From Candidatus Scalindua sp. (GTDB lineage Bacteria > Planctomycetota > Brocadiia > Brocadiales > Scalinduaceae), in contig JABHIW010000153.1 of assembly GCA_018670825.1 (NCBI GenBank), positions 1 to 64,000 of the forward strand: 64,000 bases of DNA. Direction: 5' to 3'. A model generated the notes under the pieces. That model had not been told where the DNA came from and searched no databases. It worked only from the letters and a program-made list of their open reading frames with translations. Position numbers and translations under genes: made by a program. Of the stretch, positions 19,741-29,699 are shown in pieces; the first letter of the stretch is position 1, and every line of letters begins with the position of its first letter.

Positions 19741-19753
19741 AGTTGGAAAACAT

Positions 19754-20071
19754 ATGGCTTGGATCTATTTAATTCTTGCTGGGCTTTTTGAAATTGGTTG
19801 GCCGGTTGGTATCAAAATGTCACAGGAGGAGAACACTCGTATTGCAGGAATATGTTTTGCCGTTACTTTTATGGGTGTGAGTGGCTTTCTTCTATGGTTA
19901 GCGCAGAAGCAGATCCCTATTGGAACATCTTACGCCGTGTGGACAGGGATTGGTGCTGCAGGGACATTTCTTGTCGGTGTCACATTTTATGGTGATCCTG
20001 GAAGTTTGGGTAGATACGTCGGTATTATATTAATTATTGCTGGCGTAGCCTCTTTAAAGCTTGCTCATTAG
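19754..20071 (+). CDS. small multidrug resistance family transporter (SugE/Gdx-like)
   Basis: AWIYLILAGLFEIGWPVGIKMS...IPIGTSYAVWTGIGAAGTFLVG. Confidence 0.9.
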   Translation: MAWIYLILAGLFEIGWPVGIKMSQEENTRIAGICFAVTFMGVSGFLLWLAQKQIPIGTSYAVWTGIGAAGTFLVGVTFYGDPGSLGRYVGIILIIAGVASLKLAH

Positions 20072-20149
20072 TGTTCAATTGTACTTAACTCGTTTATCAA
20101 CGGGGTACAGTCAAATCCTGCTGTCGTTCACGTTCTACAAAATCTGACC

Positions 20150-20401
20150 TAAATGTTTTAGTTCAGGCTGCCTGCCAGAAAGACGTGTCGGGCTGGCAAG
20201 TGAGAACCAGTCGTAGAAAAGCTAACTTACCTTATGCAAGATACTCAAGGAATTTCCTCAAGTAACACGCTTGACATACTACTCTTGTATTTATTAAAGT
20301 ACATTTCTGATATACGTAATATCTTCTATTAGCTGCTAAATTTGAAAATATCACAATATCGGTTTTATCCTATAAAATAAACTTATCAATTACTCGTTAT
20401 G
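20150..20401 (+). repeat. imperfect direct repeat, copy 2, flanking the SMR gene
   Basis: See copy 1 (19497-19740). Confidence 0.75.
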
Positions 20402-20438
20402 TGCAAGACACAGGACTATTCAGAGAAGAGAGACTTAA

Positions 20439-20777
20439 ATGTCGTCTGACTTAGATTTTGTTGAGTTTGTAGTTGATCAAATTGAACAGGCGGGAGATAT
20501 TTCATACAGGAAGATGTTTGGTGAATATGCGCTCTATTGCAGAGGGAAAGTCGTAGCGTTAATATGTGATAATCAGTTATTCATAAAACCAACGGAAGCG
20601 GGTAAATCATTTATTGGCAATGTTGTTGAAGCACCGGCCTATTCTGGCGCTAAACCATCTTTTCTTATTGAGGATCAGATTGAAAACAGAGATTGGATCA
20701 GCAAATTAATAATACTGACAGAAAAAGAACTACCTGAGCCTAAACCAAAGAAAAAACGAGTTGACAAAAACATATAA
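20439..20777 (+). CDS. TfoX N-terminal domain protein
   Basis: DISYRKMFGEYALYCRGKVVALICDNQLFIKPTEAG. Confidence 0.85.
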   Translation: MSSDLDFVEFVVDQIEQAGDISYRKMFGEYALYCRGKVVALICDNQLFIKPTEAGKSFIGNVVEAPAYSGAKPSFLIEDQIENRDWISKLIILTEKELPEPKPKKKRVDKNI

Positions 20778-20884
20778 TACAAATTTTGATATGAAGAAAT
20801 GAAGTAATGGTTTAAGGAAATATTACGAAACATCTACAAGAGATGTGTATTCACTATATCTAAGAAAGGGGATCGAGGGGAATT

Positions 20885-21478
20885 ATGAAAAAAATTGCCT
20901 GTTTGTTGTTAGTTTTTCTTTTGTTTTCTCACGTTGCAGTTGCGGATATTGAATCTGAAGCTGAAAGATTACTGAAAAAATCAGTGAATAAAATATTTAC
21001 GGTGTTGTCTGATAAAGAGTTGTCAATGGATCAGAAGAGAAGCAAAGTTGTTGAGATTGCCAATCCAGTCTTTGATTATTCTTTGATGGCTAAGTTATCT
21101 TTAGGGAAAGCAAATTGGTCCCGATTCAATGCCAGGCAGAGGGCCGAGTTTACGGGTCTCTTTACCGGGCTGTTTCAGAATTTTTACGTTGAAAAATTGG
21201 ACTTCTTCAGTGATGAAACAGTTGTTTTTCATCCCGCTACCATTGTGAAAAAAAAGAAAGTCCGGATACAAACCGCTTTGATATCCAGGGGAACAGAGTA
21301 TTCAATGTTATACAAGATGTTCAAAACCAGAAATGGTTGGAAGATTTACGATTTTGAAGTTGAGGGAGTAAGCATACTTCAATCATACCGGTCTCAGTAC
21401 CATTATATCCTTAAAGAAGTTGGTATTGAAGGTTTACTGGAAAAAATGAGAGAGATAAAAAAAAATAAAAAACAGTGA
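20885..21478 (+). CDS. MlaC/Ttg2D-like phospholipid-binding periplasmic protein
   Basis: Signal peptide; PVFDYSLMAKLSLGKANWSRFNARQRAEFTGLF; GWKIYDFEVEGVSILQSYRSQ. Confidence 0.85.
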   Translation: MKKIACLLLVFLLFSHVAVADIESEAERLLKKSVNKIFTVLSDKELSMDQKRSKVVEIANPVFDYSLMAKLSLGKANWSRFNARQRAEFTGLFTGLFQNFYVEKLDFFSDETVVFHPATIVKKKKVRIQTALISRGTEYSMLYKMFKTRNGWKIYDFEVEGVSILQSYRSQYHYILKEVGIEGLLEKMREIKKNKKQ

Positions 21479-21805
21479 GAAATTATCACCAGTTACTATG
21501 GCACTAAAGAATCAAACGGAACATAAATAATTTTGATATGAAGAAATGAAGTTTAATTGGACACGGATAAATACAGATTAAAAGGATTTAGATTTTTGCG
21601 CGCACGACTTTTGTCATACCCGAACGCCTTTATCGGGTATCTAAAGGCCCGTTCACTCTTGCAGGTTCAATCATGTTGATTGAACCTAAACATTTTGGTT
21701 CAGGCTACAAGCCTGAACCAACTGTGTGAGAAAGTTTTTATCTCTATGTATCTGTGAAAATTCCTGCTCGACAAATGTCAGGCGGGTGCGTCTCATTCTC
21801 TCAAA

Positions 21806-22573
21806 TTACACACCAACTGCATGGTATCCCGCATCAACGTGAAGGATTTCTCCGGTAATTCCGCTTGCTAAATCACTGCATAAAAAAGTGGCGGTATCAC
21901 CTACTTCAGCCGTTGTTATGTTTCGCTTCAAAGGTGCTTTGTCTTTCATGCCATCATACATAACCGCGAAATCTTTTAAGCCCCTGGCGGCAAGGGTCCT
22001 CATCGGACCGGCAGAGATTGCATTGGCACGAATATTCTTTGGGCCTAAATCAACTGCTAAATACCGAATGCTTGATTCAAGAGCTGATTTTGCAACGCCC
22101 ATTACATTATAATTTTTTACTGCTTTTTCACCACCGATATAGGAAAGTGCTATTACGGATCCACCACGTACTTCCATCAGTGGTAATGCGCTCCTGCACA
22201 TCGCAATTAAAGAGTAACAGCTTATGTCCAGAGCAAGTTTAAACCCATCGCGTGATGTGTTGATAAAACCATTAGAGAGATCCTCTTCTTTCGCAAATGC
22301 AGGAGTATGTACCAATCCGTCCAGGGCATCAACGTTTTTACCCAATCGGTCAAAAAGTTTATCTATATCGTCATCGGAAGTGACATCGCACTCTCCGAGA
22401 TCTATTGAGTCTAAAGGCTCGAAAAGCTTTCTGACTTCATTGCCAAACCTTTCTGTCTGGTAGGTATAAGCGATCTTTGCACCCTGTTTCGCTAGAGATT
22501 GTGCTATTGCCCAACCGGTGCTGCGTTTGCCGGAAATGTTGGCAATGAGAATCGTTTTATCTTGAAGTATCAT
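21806..22573 (-). CDS. fabI: enoyl-[acyl-carrier-protein] reductase (NADH)
   Basis: ILIANISGKRSTGWAIAQSLAKQGA; NVMGVAKSALESSIRYLA; AISAGPMRTLAARGL. Confidence 0.9.
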   Translation of the reverse strand: MILQDKTILIANISGKRSTGWAIAQSLAKQGAKIAYTYQTERFGNEVRKLFEPLDSIDLGECDVTSDDDIDKLFDRLGKNVDALDGLVHTPAFAKEEDLSNGFINTSRDGFKLALDISCYSLIAMCRSALPLMEVRGGSVIALSYIGGEKAVKNYNVMGVAKSALESSIRYLAVDLGPKNIRANAISAGPMRTLAARGLKDFAVMYDGMKDKAPLKRNITTAEVGDTATFLCSDLASGITGEILHVDAGYHAVGV

Positions 22574-22755
22574 TTTTAAGACTCCTTCTTTAGTGTATAT
22601 AAATCTATGTTAGTAATAGGTTTTTATTTAACAACTTAGTTAAGCCGAAATATGTTAGGTTTCCATCTGTGCCAATTTGTGTCTAACACCTTTACGTCGA
22701 GCAAGTTAAGTATGTTAATTGGAATAGTAAGTAAAATCAACAAATATTTCTATTT

Positions 22756-24390
22756 CTATTCGTATTCCTTGAATAATTTGTCCAGGTGGTATTCCTTATC
22801 CGATTGCTGTGCTAAAATCTCTTTGATTTTATCTAAGAAGGTATAGCTTTCGTCGATTTTATCTCTCAGTATTAATTTAATGATCAGGATAGTAGTCATT
22901 TTCTCTATATCTTTGTCGGCATGATGTAAGCCGAGCTGTTTGAACATTTTTGCTATCATAAGTTTCTGATAGATTAAATCAAGAGATGGAGTAAGAGTAC
23001 CGGTGAAATCATCAAATAAAATATTCTCTTTTTTAATCCCAATAGTATTGGCTGCTGAATCAATAACGGTTACGGTCATTGGGGCCGGGCCACATAGATA
23101 AAATGTTGTTTTAGGATCGTGTACGAGGTAGTTAGTAAGCAAAGGTCCAATAAAACCTACCTGACCTAGCCATTTCTCTCCACTCTTATCAATGTAACCC
23201 TGTTCTATAATATCTCTTTGATGTTCTTCTGATGCATTGGTGAAGCGCTCCTTGTCAATCTCATCTAATTCGGCAGGATTATCTCCCCTGAATGCGCCTG
23301 ACATTACCGGTATGAATTTAAAGCTATGATGTATTTTTTGCCAGTGGAGCCATTTCAATATATACTGCATGGGAATGTCCTGAAATCTTCTTTCACCTAA
23401 GAAGAAGTAAACTTTTTCTTTACGTCCTTCCGCGAACCATTGATCGAGGAGTGCCAATATAGGTGCAAGTCCGGCTCCACCCGCCACAAAAACGGCTTGA
23501 TGCTTCTCTTCTTTCAGGCAGAAACGTCCATAAGGGCCGGTAAACCTGACCTTCTCGCCTGCCCATAAGTTCCAGATTGATTTCTCCTGGAGGTACTCTT
23601 GTGTGCAGTTTGGACCAAGGCACGGCACTCCACCTTTTTCAACCGGTACACGCGGATTTATTGGAGCTGTTCTTGTAATCAACTTTATTATGTCGTTCCT
23701 TATCGTCGCAATTGAATAAGCCCGATAGAGATCAATACCGGGAGTAAAGGGAATGTAATCTTTTCCTGTCTCTTTGCAAAAACAGTTTATCTGCTCACCA
23801 TGTTTTTTGTAATGCTGCTCAACATAATCTTCCGGTAACCCTATCTGGATATACTGTCCGGGTTTGAAATTGAACTTTTGCAGTGGCCGCAAACTTATTT
23901 CACACTTATCGGAAGTTAATTGGGATTTTCTGATTACACGGGCTGAATATTTTTTAACCTGTAACGTCGACTTTGGCAGAAAAATATCCATATCTTTGTC
24001 TACCCTTACCTGGCATGATAGTCGGGTATATCCGTCACCAATACCTTTCTCAAGAAACTTCCTTGTCTCTTCTCTTGACTTACGATCAAAAAGAGGCGTT
24101 TCTGTTGGTGAATATGGTCCCATATTAGTATATAGTTTTATCTTACATTGACCACATGTAGCGTTTCCACCGCAACCTGATGGGACATGGTACCCTTTGT
24201 TCTGGAGGGTGTTAAGTAGTTTGTCTCCACCCTCTATGGTGAGCATTTTTTCGAAGTCGTCATCACTGTGAATGCCAAGCTTCAGCTTCTTGCCTTTGCC
24301 AAAGAACTGGTAGGTAAGTTCGCTGAGACCGGCCATGGCCAACATGATTATGATGATAAAAGCAATACTCAGTATTATAGATGTAGTCAT
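22756..24390 (-). CDS. nqrF: NqrF-like 2Fe-2S/FAD reductase subunit
   Basis: N-terminal TM, CGGNATCGQCK ferredoxin motif, RAYSIA flavin motif, GGAGLAPI NAD-binding motif. Confidence 0.8.
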   Translation of the reverse strand: MTTSIILSIAFIIIIMLAMAGLSELTYQFFGKGKKLKLGIHSDDDFEKMLTIEGGDKLLNTLQNKGYHVPSGCGGNATCGQCKIKLYTNMGPYSPTETPLFDRKSREETRKFLEKGIGDGYTRLSCQVRVDKDMDIFLPKSTLQVKKYSARVIRKSQLTSDKCEISLRPLQKFNFKPGQYIQIGLPEDYVEQHYKKHGEQINCFCKETGKDYIPFTPGIDLYRAYSIATIRNDIIKLITRTAPINPRVPVEKGGVPCLGPNCTQEYLQEKSIWNLWAGEKVRFTGPYGRFCLKEEKHQAVFVAGGAGLAPILALLDQWFAEGRKEKVYFFLGERRFQDIPMQYILKWLHWQKIHHSFKFIPVMSGAFRGDNPAELDEIDKERFTNASEEHQRDIIEQGYIDKSGEKWLGQVGFIGPLLTNYLVHDPKTTFYLCGPAPMTVTVIDSAANTIGIKKENILFDDFTGTLTPSLDLIYQKLMIAKMFKQLGLHHADKDIEKMTTILIIKLILRDKIDESYTFLDKIKEILAQQSDKEYHLDKLFKEYE

Positions 24391-24460
24391 TTTTTGTCCT
24401 GATACTCGAAAAGATAATTAACTTTACTTAAATCTATCAATTTAGATGTTATAACTGTTT

Positions 24461-25873
24461 TCAAAAAATCACTATTGCACCGATACCGGTAAAGATTGCC
24501 GCCATTATCCCAAGAAGCAGAATGGCAACGGAGTCCTCATCCCACGTGTTAAATGGAACAAAGAGTCTGTGACGCCTTAACAGAGCAAGCCATACGCATA
24601 CCATTAACCAGTGGAGGCCAAAACCGAAGGCTGTTACGGTTGTCGCCATAAAAGACATGCCGGAAGGTATGGTAAACGTGGAACTGGCAAGAACGATGCA
24701 GTTCACCGTAATCAACTCCAGAAATTGTCCCATTTGCTGATAGGTATCCATTGCGAAACGTCTGAGGAGTACACCCAGAATTTGTACAAAAGTGGCAATG
24801 GTTACAATAAAGACTGTTAGATAAAATATTTTCTCCAGCCTTATAGGGACCGGAGAAATTGAAGAGAGGTAGTTGCTGGCACCTATCAATAGTTTATTGT
24901 AAACTAGCCAGTTAAGGCTTGTGGACAGTGTCACTACGATAACAACAGCCAGACCCATCCTCCATGCGGCGTCAACCTGCCTTGACTTGTTAAGCAATGG
25001 GCATATTCCGAGGAGCTTACTGAGAACAATGCCGTCGAAGAAAATAGCACTCAGAAATATCGGAAGAAGAATTTGAAATTGACTGTTCAGGGAAGTAACC
25101 GCTTTTATATTTGTGACAAGACTTACTACGAGAAGCACCCCTAAGACAATGATTATTATCAGTTTACCGCTCATTTTAAATGCGGGCTTCTTCTTTACCG
25201 GAGTCTCAGCATCTGTTACTTCCTCTTCTTCCTTTAGAACATTGTCCTGATAGACAACACCGGTCTTGACAAACAGAGGTCTCAGCATGAAACGCCACAA
25301 TGCCAGGGCAAAGAAACCGCCTACAGGTGTTATCATCAATACAACAACGGGAAAACTATCCGGGAGTATCCGGAAATTCAGTAACGTTCCGAAACCAAGA
25401 GGTTCTCTCATCAAAGCCAGGAAAATGAGTGCGATAGAGTAGCCGAGACACGCCTTCAATATCTTTTTCTGGGCATCCCAGAATCCAAATGTCAGCCCTT
25501 CAGCGATCACGGCAAGGACAATGCAGTTTGTCGTAATCAGATCGATATATGCTTTTATGTTGAGAGCAATTCTGGGGATAGTCGCCTGCACTATCAGACT
25601 GAATATTGTTACGAAAATAGATATAATAATCATTAACAGGGTGATTTTGTGATGAGTGCCTGATGCGATAATTAATTTCTTAAAAGGGTATACAAGGCAG
25701 AAGCTGACACACGTTACAAAAACTACACCAACTCCCATGGTAAGAGAGTTTTCCATTTTGTTTGTGACTGCCAGTGCAGAGCAGAAACCGAGACCTGCGG
25801 CTGCTGAAACAATATAGTTATCTCTTAAAAAGAATTTAGATACCAGCCTGATATACCTTGCCAGCATATTCAT
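24461..25873 (-). CDS. fused NqrD-NqrE-like membrane subunit
   Basis: Two homologous membrane halves: GFCSALAVTNK..TTNCIVLA and GICPLLNKSRQ..ITVNCIVLA, joined by EEEEVTDAETPVKKKPAFK. Confidence 0.8.
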   Translation of the reverse strand: MNMLARYIRLVSKFFLRDNYIVSAAAGLGFCSALAVTNKMENSLTMGVGVVFVTCVSFCLVYPFKKLIIASGTHHKITLLMIIISIFVTIFSLIVQATIPRIALNIKAYIDLITTNCIVLAVIAEGLTFGFWDAQKKILKACLGYSIALIFLALMREPLGFGTLLNFRILPDSFPVVVLMITPVGGFFALALWRFMLRPLFVKTGVVYQDNVLKEEEEVTDAETPVKKKPAFKMSGKLIIIIVLGVLLVVSLVTNIKAVTSLNSQFQILLPIFLSAIFFDGIVLSKLLGICPLLNKSRQVDAAWRMGLAVVIVVTLSTSLNWLVYNKLLIGASNYLSSISPVPIRLEKIFYLTVFIVTIATFVQILGVLLRRFAMDTYQQMGQFLELITVNCIVLASSTFTIPSGMSFMATTVTAFGFGLHWLMVCVWLALLRRHRLFVPFNTWDEDSVAILLLGIMAAIFTGIGAIVIF

Positions 25874-26580
25874 TATCTTCCTACCTCCATCTCCTGCCAG
25901 AATGTTCCCATCGCTTCGTTAATGATATTTTCTACTCCTTTACTTGTGTATGAAGCTCCCGTAATGGCATGTACCTCATTCGGGCCTACTGATTCTCTTC
26001 CTCTCACCAGTGATAACCTTGGTTTCAGCTTTTTGCCGACAAATTGCCCTTTAAATTCCTCTTCTGTCATTCTGCCCCCAAGGCCGGGAGTTTCAGTATG
26101 GTCCAGTACCTCTATACCTTTGATTGTCTCCAGATCGGGGCCGACGCAGATAAAGAGAGAAATGTCAGCCGCCTTGTTAAAGCCATAACCAAGTTTCGTA
26201 GTAATAAATCCTATACCCTCTAAACTTCCGTCCTTGTAATATAAGTACAACTCTTTTCCTTTTTTATACATCTTGAGTGGATCAGCTGATAGTTTTGGAT
26301 GAGAAATGTCTGATGTATTCTTTCTGGTAATGTTGTTATTGAAAACGGTTCGTACGTCCTCTTTATCAACCTTCATCTGTCTAAAGCCAAGGAATTGCTT
26401 CTCTTCCGTGCGATAGGGAATATTAAATATGTCAAGGACAGATCTTTTAATCTTTATTTCATGATACTCAGCAATCCTTGCTGAAGTCGCAAAATAAAGG
26501 GTCAACAATATAGTACATGGTATAGCCGTAATAAGAGTGATCGAAAAAACTCTTATGAGTATTATTTTAAACTCGTTCAT
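25873..26580 (-). CDS. nqrC: NqrC/RnfG-like FMN-binding subunit
   Basis: Single N-terminal TM; ETPGLGGRM; AITGASYTSKGVENIIN FMN-attachment region. Confidence 0.8.
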   Translation of the reverse strand: MNEFKIILIRVFSITLITAIPCTILLTLYFATSARIAEYHEIKIKRSVLDIFNIPYRTEEKQFLGFRQMKVDKEDVRTVFNNNITRKNTSDISHPKLSADPLKMYKKGKELYLYYKDGSLEGIGFITTKLGYGFNKAADISLFICVGPDLETIKGIEVLDHTETPGLGGRMTEEEFKGQFVGKKLKPRLSLVRGRESVGPNEVHAITGASYTSKGVENIINEAMGTFWQEMEVGR

Positions 26581-26659
26581 TTTTTCTAACCTGTCAAAGC
26601 TAAACTAAGCTTTAAGTATATACAAAAGAATTTACAATTTTGACTGCCCACTGTTTACA

Positions 26660-26795
26660 AAGATACATATTTGTCATTCTGAGCGAAGCGAAGAATCTCT
26701 TATTGGTAAGCCAATAATGTTTTGTGGATTTAATGAGGTTTCCACAGAAAAGATTCTTCAGTCGTTCCTCCTTCAGAATGACAGGTAAGTAAGCT
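26660..26795. repeat. palindromic repeat (TCATTCTGAGCGAAGCGAAGAATCTC ... TTCAGAATGACA)
   Basis: Same inverted repeat recurs at about 29240-29365 and 62205-62290. Confidence 0.8.
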
Positions 26796-26942
26796 AGATC
26801 CATCCGCAGGAAACTAACTAAATAAATATAAGTTTTGTTTTCTACAACTTTAGCTCACTTCCCGTCCGAACGGCTTGCCGGGCGGGCAAATTTCCTGCCC
26901 GAACTGATTGGTCAGGCGGGTAGGCACTTTACACTTTCATAA

Positions 26943-28040
26943 TTATCTATATTTTATCTTCAGTATCAGTGATTGAATTGGAATACCTATGAGGTTCATG
27001 AGTAGTATTGCATACATTATGCCTTCAGGTATTGGGGTAAAACTCCTGATTACAACAGTGATAAGGCCGCAACCGATACCAAAAATCCATTTGCCGATTT
27101 GACTGTATGTTGTCGTGACCGGGTCGGTTGCCATAAAAAAAGCAGCAAAGATAAGACCTCCGCTCAGGAGTTGAAATATAGGAGGCGCTACGGTATTTCC
27201 GACTAATAAAGATAAAACTGCTGAAAAGATAAATACACTTCCTAAGTATGCAACAGGGATTCTCCAGTTTGCGATCCTTTTGAAACATAACCATACCCCC
27301 ATTATAATGATGGCGATCCTGCATGTTTCTCCCAGGGAACCGGTATTTGAACCGAACAGAAGAGAGAAATACGATGCGGTCTCACCAATCTCCTTATACA
27401 CTATCAGGGGTGTTGCGCGTGTTACCGCGTCAACGCCATGGATAAATGACTGGACGGTTGGTATCTCTGTGAACGGTTCCTGCCATCCGGTGACCACTAT
27501 GGCGGGAAAGCATATTGTCAATAACAGGCGGCCAAGCAGGGCGGGGTTAACAAGATTATGACCAACCCCACCGAGTATATTTCTGAACAGTATACTTATT
27601 GCTGCTCCTACTCCAATCAGCCAGAGAGGCGCCTGTGGCGGTAATAACGCGGGGATAAACAGGCAAGTTACAAATCCACCTTCATTTATTCGTTCTTCTC
27701 TGGCCAGTACTACCCATATTACGTCAACTACAAACACACCGATTGCGAATGATACAATAAGTTTGGGTACAACACATAAAAATCCATAAAAGTATATTGC
27801 GGGGACAACCCATCCAAAAAACAGCGCAACAAGAACACCTCCCATGTATTGTTTAACATCCATATTGCTTCGAATGTACGGCGGGGTTTTCGCCGTGTCT
27901 TTTGTGCTCCTGATTAAGCCGTCACACGCTTCGAACAGCGCACCAAAAAGAAAATTCACCTTTGGGCGTGATTGAACAAATTGTTCTGCCTTGTTCAGGT
28001 TATTATCTAAAATTATTTCAATACTTTTAAAGATTTTCAT
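26943..28040 (-). CDS. nqrB: NqrB-like subunit
   Basis: EERINEGGFVTCLFIPALLPPQAPLW; GGVGHNLVNPALLGRLLL; AVTRATPL; FFMATDPVTT; start taken at internal MKIFK. Confidence 0.85.
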   Translation of the reverse strand: MKIFKSIEIILDNNLNKAEQFVQSRPKVNFLFGALFEACDGLIRSTKDTAKTPPYIRSNMDVKQYMGGVLVALFFGWVVPAIYFYGFLCVVPKLIVSFAIGVFVVDVIWVVLAREERINEGGFVTCLFIPALLPPQAPLWLIGVGAAISILFRNILGGVGHNLVNPALLGRLLLTICFPAIVVTGWQEPFTEIPTVQSFIHGVDAVTRATPLIVYKEIGETASYFSLLFGSNTGSLGETCRIAIIIMGVWLCFKRIANWRIPVAYLGSVFIFSAVLSLLVGNTVAPPIFQLLSGGLIFAAFFMATDPVTTTYSQIGKWIFGIGCGLITVVIRSFTPIPEGIMYAILLMNLIGIPIQSLILKIKYR

Positions 28041-28198
28041 TTTTTTATTTACCCGGAAGGGTAACTTGATGTAATGGGATTTCAAAAAGCCCACGAAACA
28101 CCCGTCCGAACGGCCTGTCCGGGCGGGCACGAAAGGACACAAAAAAATACTTTCGTGATATTTCTTGATTTTCGTGGGGAATAGTATTTACCATAGGT

Positions 28199-29209
28199 TT
28201 AACTTCCAGATTTACATTCTCTAATAACCTGAAGCAGTTCCAACTTTGAAGGACATATATAACTACAGAGCCCACATTCTATACATTTGTCCAATGCGTA
28301 GTGACGTGCCTTTTGCTTTTCGCCACGTGAATAACAGTGCCAGTAAAGGGCCGGTTCAAGGTTTACCGGGCAAATATCATCACAATAATTGCAGTATACA
28401 CAACGTCTCAATTCTCCCATAAGACTTGTCGTTGAACCCAATTCTTTCGTTTTCATGTAAGGAAAAGGAGTCTTATAGTCCCTCTCCTCCATCACTACAA
28501 TATTCTTTACTGACCAGTTAACCGTTTGAGATAAATCTTCAACCTCGGTACCGTTCAGTAGTCCGTCAAAGAAGACACGATATTTGATATCGGTTCTGAT
28601 ATATTTTTTTAAAACAGTTTCAACAGGAGTACCGGGTTTTATCTTGAGTATCCTGTTTTCATGTAAGCCTGTTCCGGAGATCGGTATAAGACGTACTCCG
28701 GTCTCTCTCTTTAGCATATAGTGTTCATAAATACCGGTGATAGTTTGGGGTTCTAATAAAAGAATTCCATGGTCAATCGGATTTTCACCAAAGGTTGTCT
28801 CCAATCCGAGAACATTCTTTATAATCAATACGGGTGCGTCATAAGGATATACGGGTTTCATGCTAAACGTATGCAGCCACTCTTTCTTTTTCCCATACCG
28901 TATTAAGTCATTAATAAGTTCATCTTCACAGCGGTCAACAACAATGCGACACGGTGAGTCAGGAAAGTATTCTGATCTGACTTTCTCCAGTTTGTGTAAA
29001 AAATTTATTGTATTGCCTTTGAGGATGGCCCAGTGAGGTAGTGCCCACGGTTCGGTGGGACATAAATTTATGATAATGTGCTCAACTTTTTTTTCAGGGA
29101 AGGAGAAACTGAAATTTTCTGTCTGGCCACTATACCTTACCGATACAACTTCTTCAGAAAACTCAGTTGGATATGCCTTTATGAGATCAAAACCTTTTTT
29201 GTATACCAT
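28199..29209 (-). CDS. NqrA/RnfC-like subunit with two 4Fe-4S motifs
   Basis: First gene of operon; C-terminal CVYCNYCDDICP and CIECGLCSYICPSKLELLQVI. Confidence 0.75.
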   Translation of the reverse strand: MVYKKGFDLIKAYPTEFSEEVVSVRYSGQTENFSFSFPEKKVEHIIINLCPTEPWALPHWAILKGNTINFLHKLEKVRSEYFPDSPCRIVVDRCEDELINDLIRYGKKKEWLHTFSMKPVYPYDAPVLIIKNVLGLETTFGENPIDHGILLLEPQTITGIYEHYMLKRETGVRLIPISGTGLHENRILKIKPGTPVETVLKKYIRTDIKYRVFFDGLLNGTEVEDLSQTVNWSVKNIVVMEERDYKTPFPYMKTKELGSTTSLMGELRRCVYCNYCDDICPVNLEPALYWHCYSRGEKQKARHYALDKCIECGLCSYICPSKLELLQVIRECKSGS

Positions 29210-29239
29210 TTTACGTTGTTTATATTACAAGAAGATATA

Positions 29240-29366
29240 TTTTTGTCATTCTGAGCGAAACGAAGAGAAGCGAAGAATCTCTCGCTAGTAAGCCAATAAT
29301 GTTTCGTAAGGTTAATGAGATTTCCGTGAAGACATTCCTCAGTCGTTCCTCCTTCAGAATGACATT
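29240..29366. repeat. palindromic repeat, second copy
   Basis: GTCATTCTGAGCGAAACGAAGAGAAGCGAAGAATCTC...CAGTCGTTCCTCCTTCAGAATGAC. Confidence 0.8.
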
Positions 29367-29443
29367 TAGATGAATGAAATCTGCCTGAAGTACATTTATT
29401 ATATGGTTGTATTATATCTTGTTTAATTCTGAATTTCAAATTT

Positions 29444-29683
29444 ATGTTGAATAAAATGCAGTGGAGGTCTTTAGATCTATTCGTAGTGAATCTTATTGAC
29501 CTGGCAACCATAGCAGGCGCCTTTGCTGTCGGGCTGATATTTGCCGGTATAGGGAAAATCCTGGGCATTATCAATGACGTTGTCTTTTCAGCATTAATAA
29601 TCATGGTAATCATTACTACTTTGATTACACCACCAGCCCTCAGGATGGCAATGTCAGACAGATTACCCAAAAAGCAGGATTAA
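29444..29683 (+). pseudogene. probable C-terminal remnant of a cation:proton antiporter
   Basis: 79 aa: LATIAGAFAVGLIFA ... GIINDVVFSALIIMVIITTLITPPALRMA resembles Kef/NapA-type antiporter ends; too short to be complete. Confidence 0.5.
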
Positions 29684-29699
29684 ATTAAACAGTTGATTT

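Noticed and set aside
19441-19753. Guanidine riboswitch upstream of the SMR/SugE-like gene
   Set aside because: The upstream region is a repeat also found at 20150-20401 and I could not identify guanidine aptamer motifs; a covariance scan would be needed.
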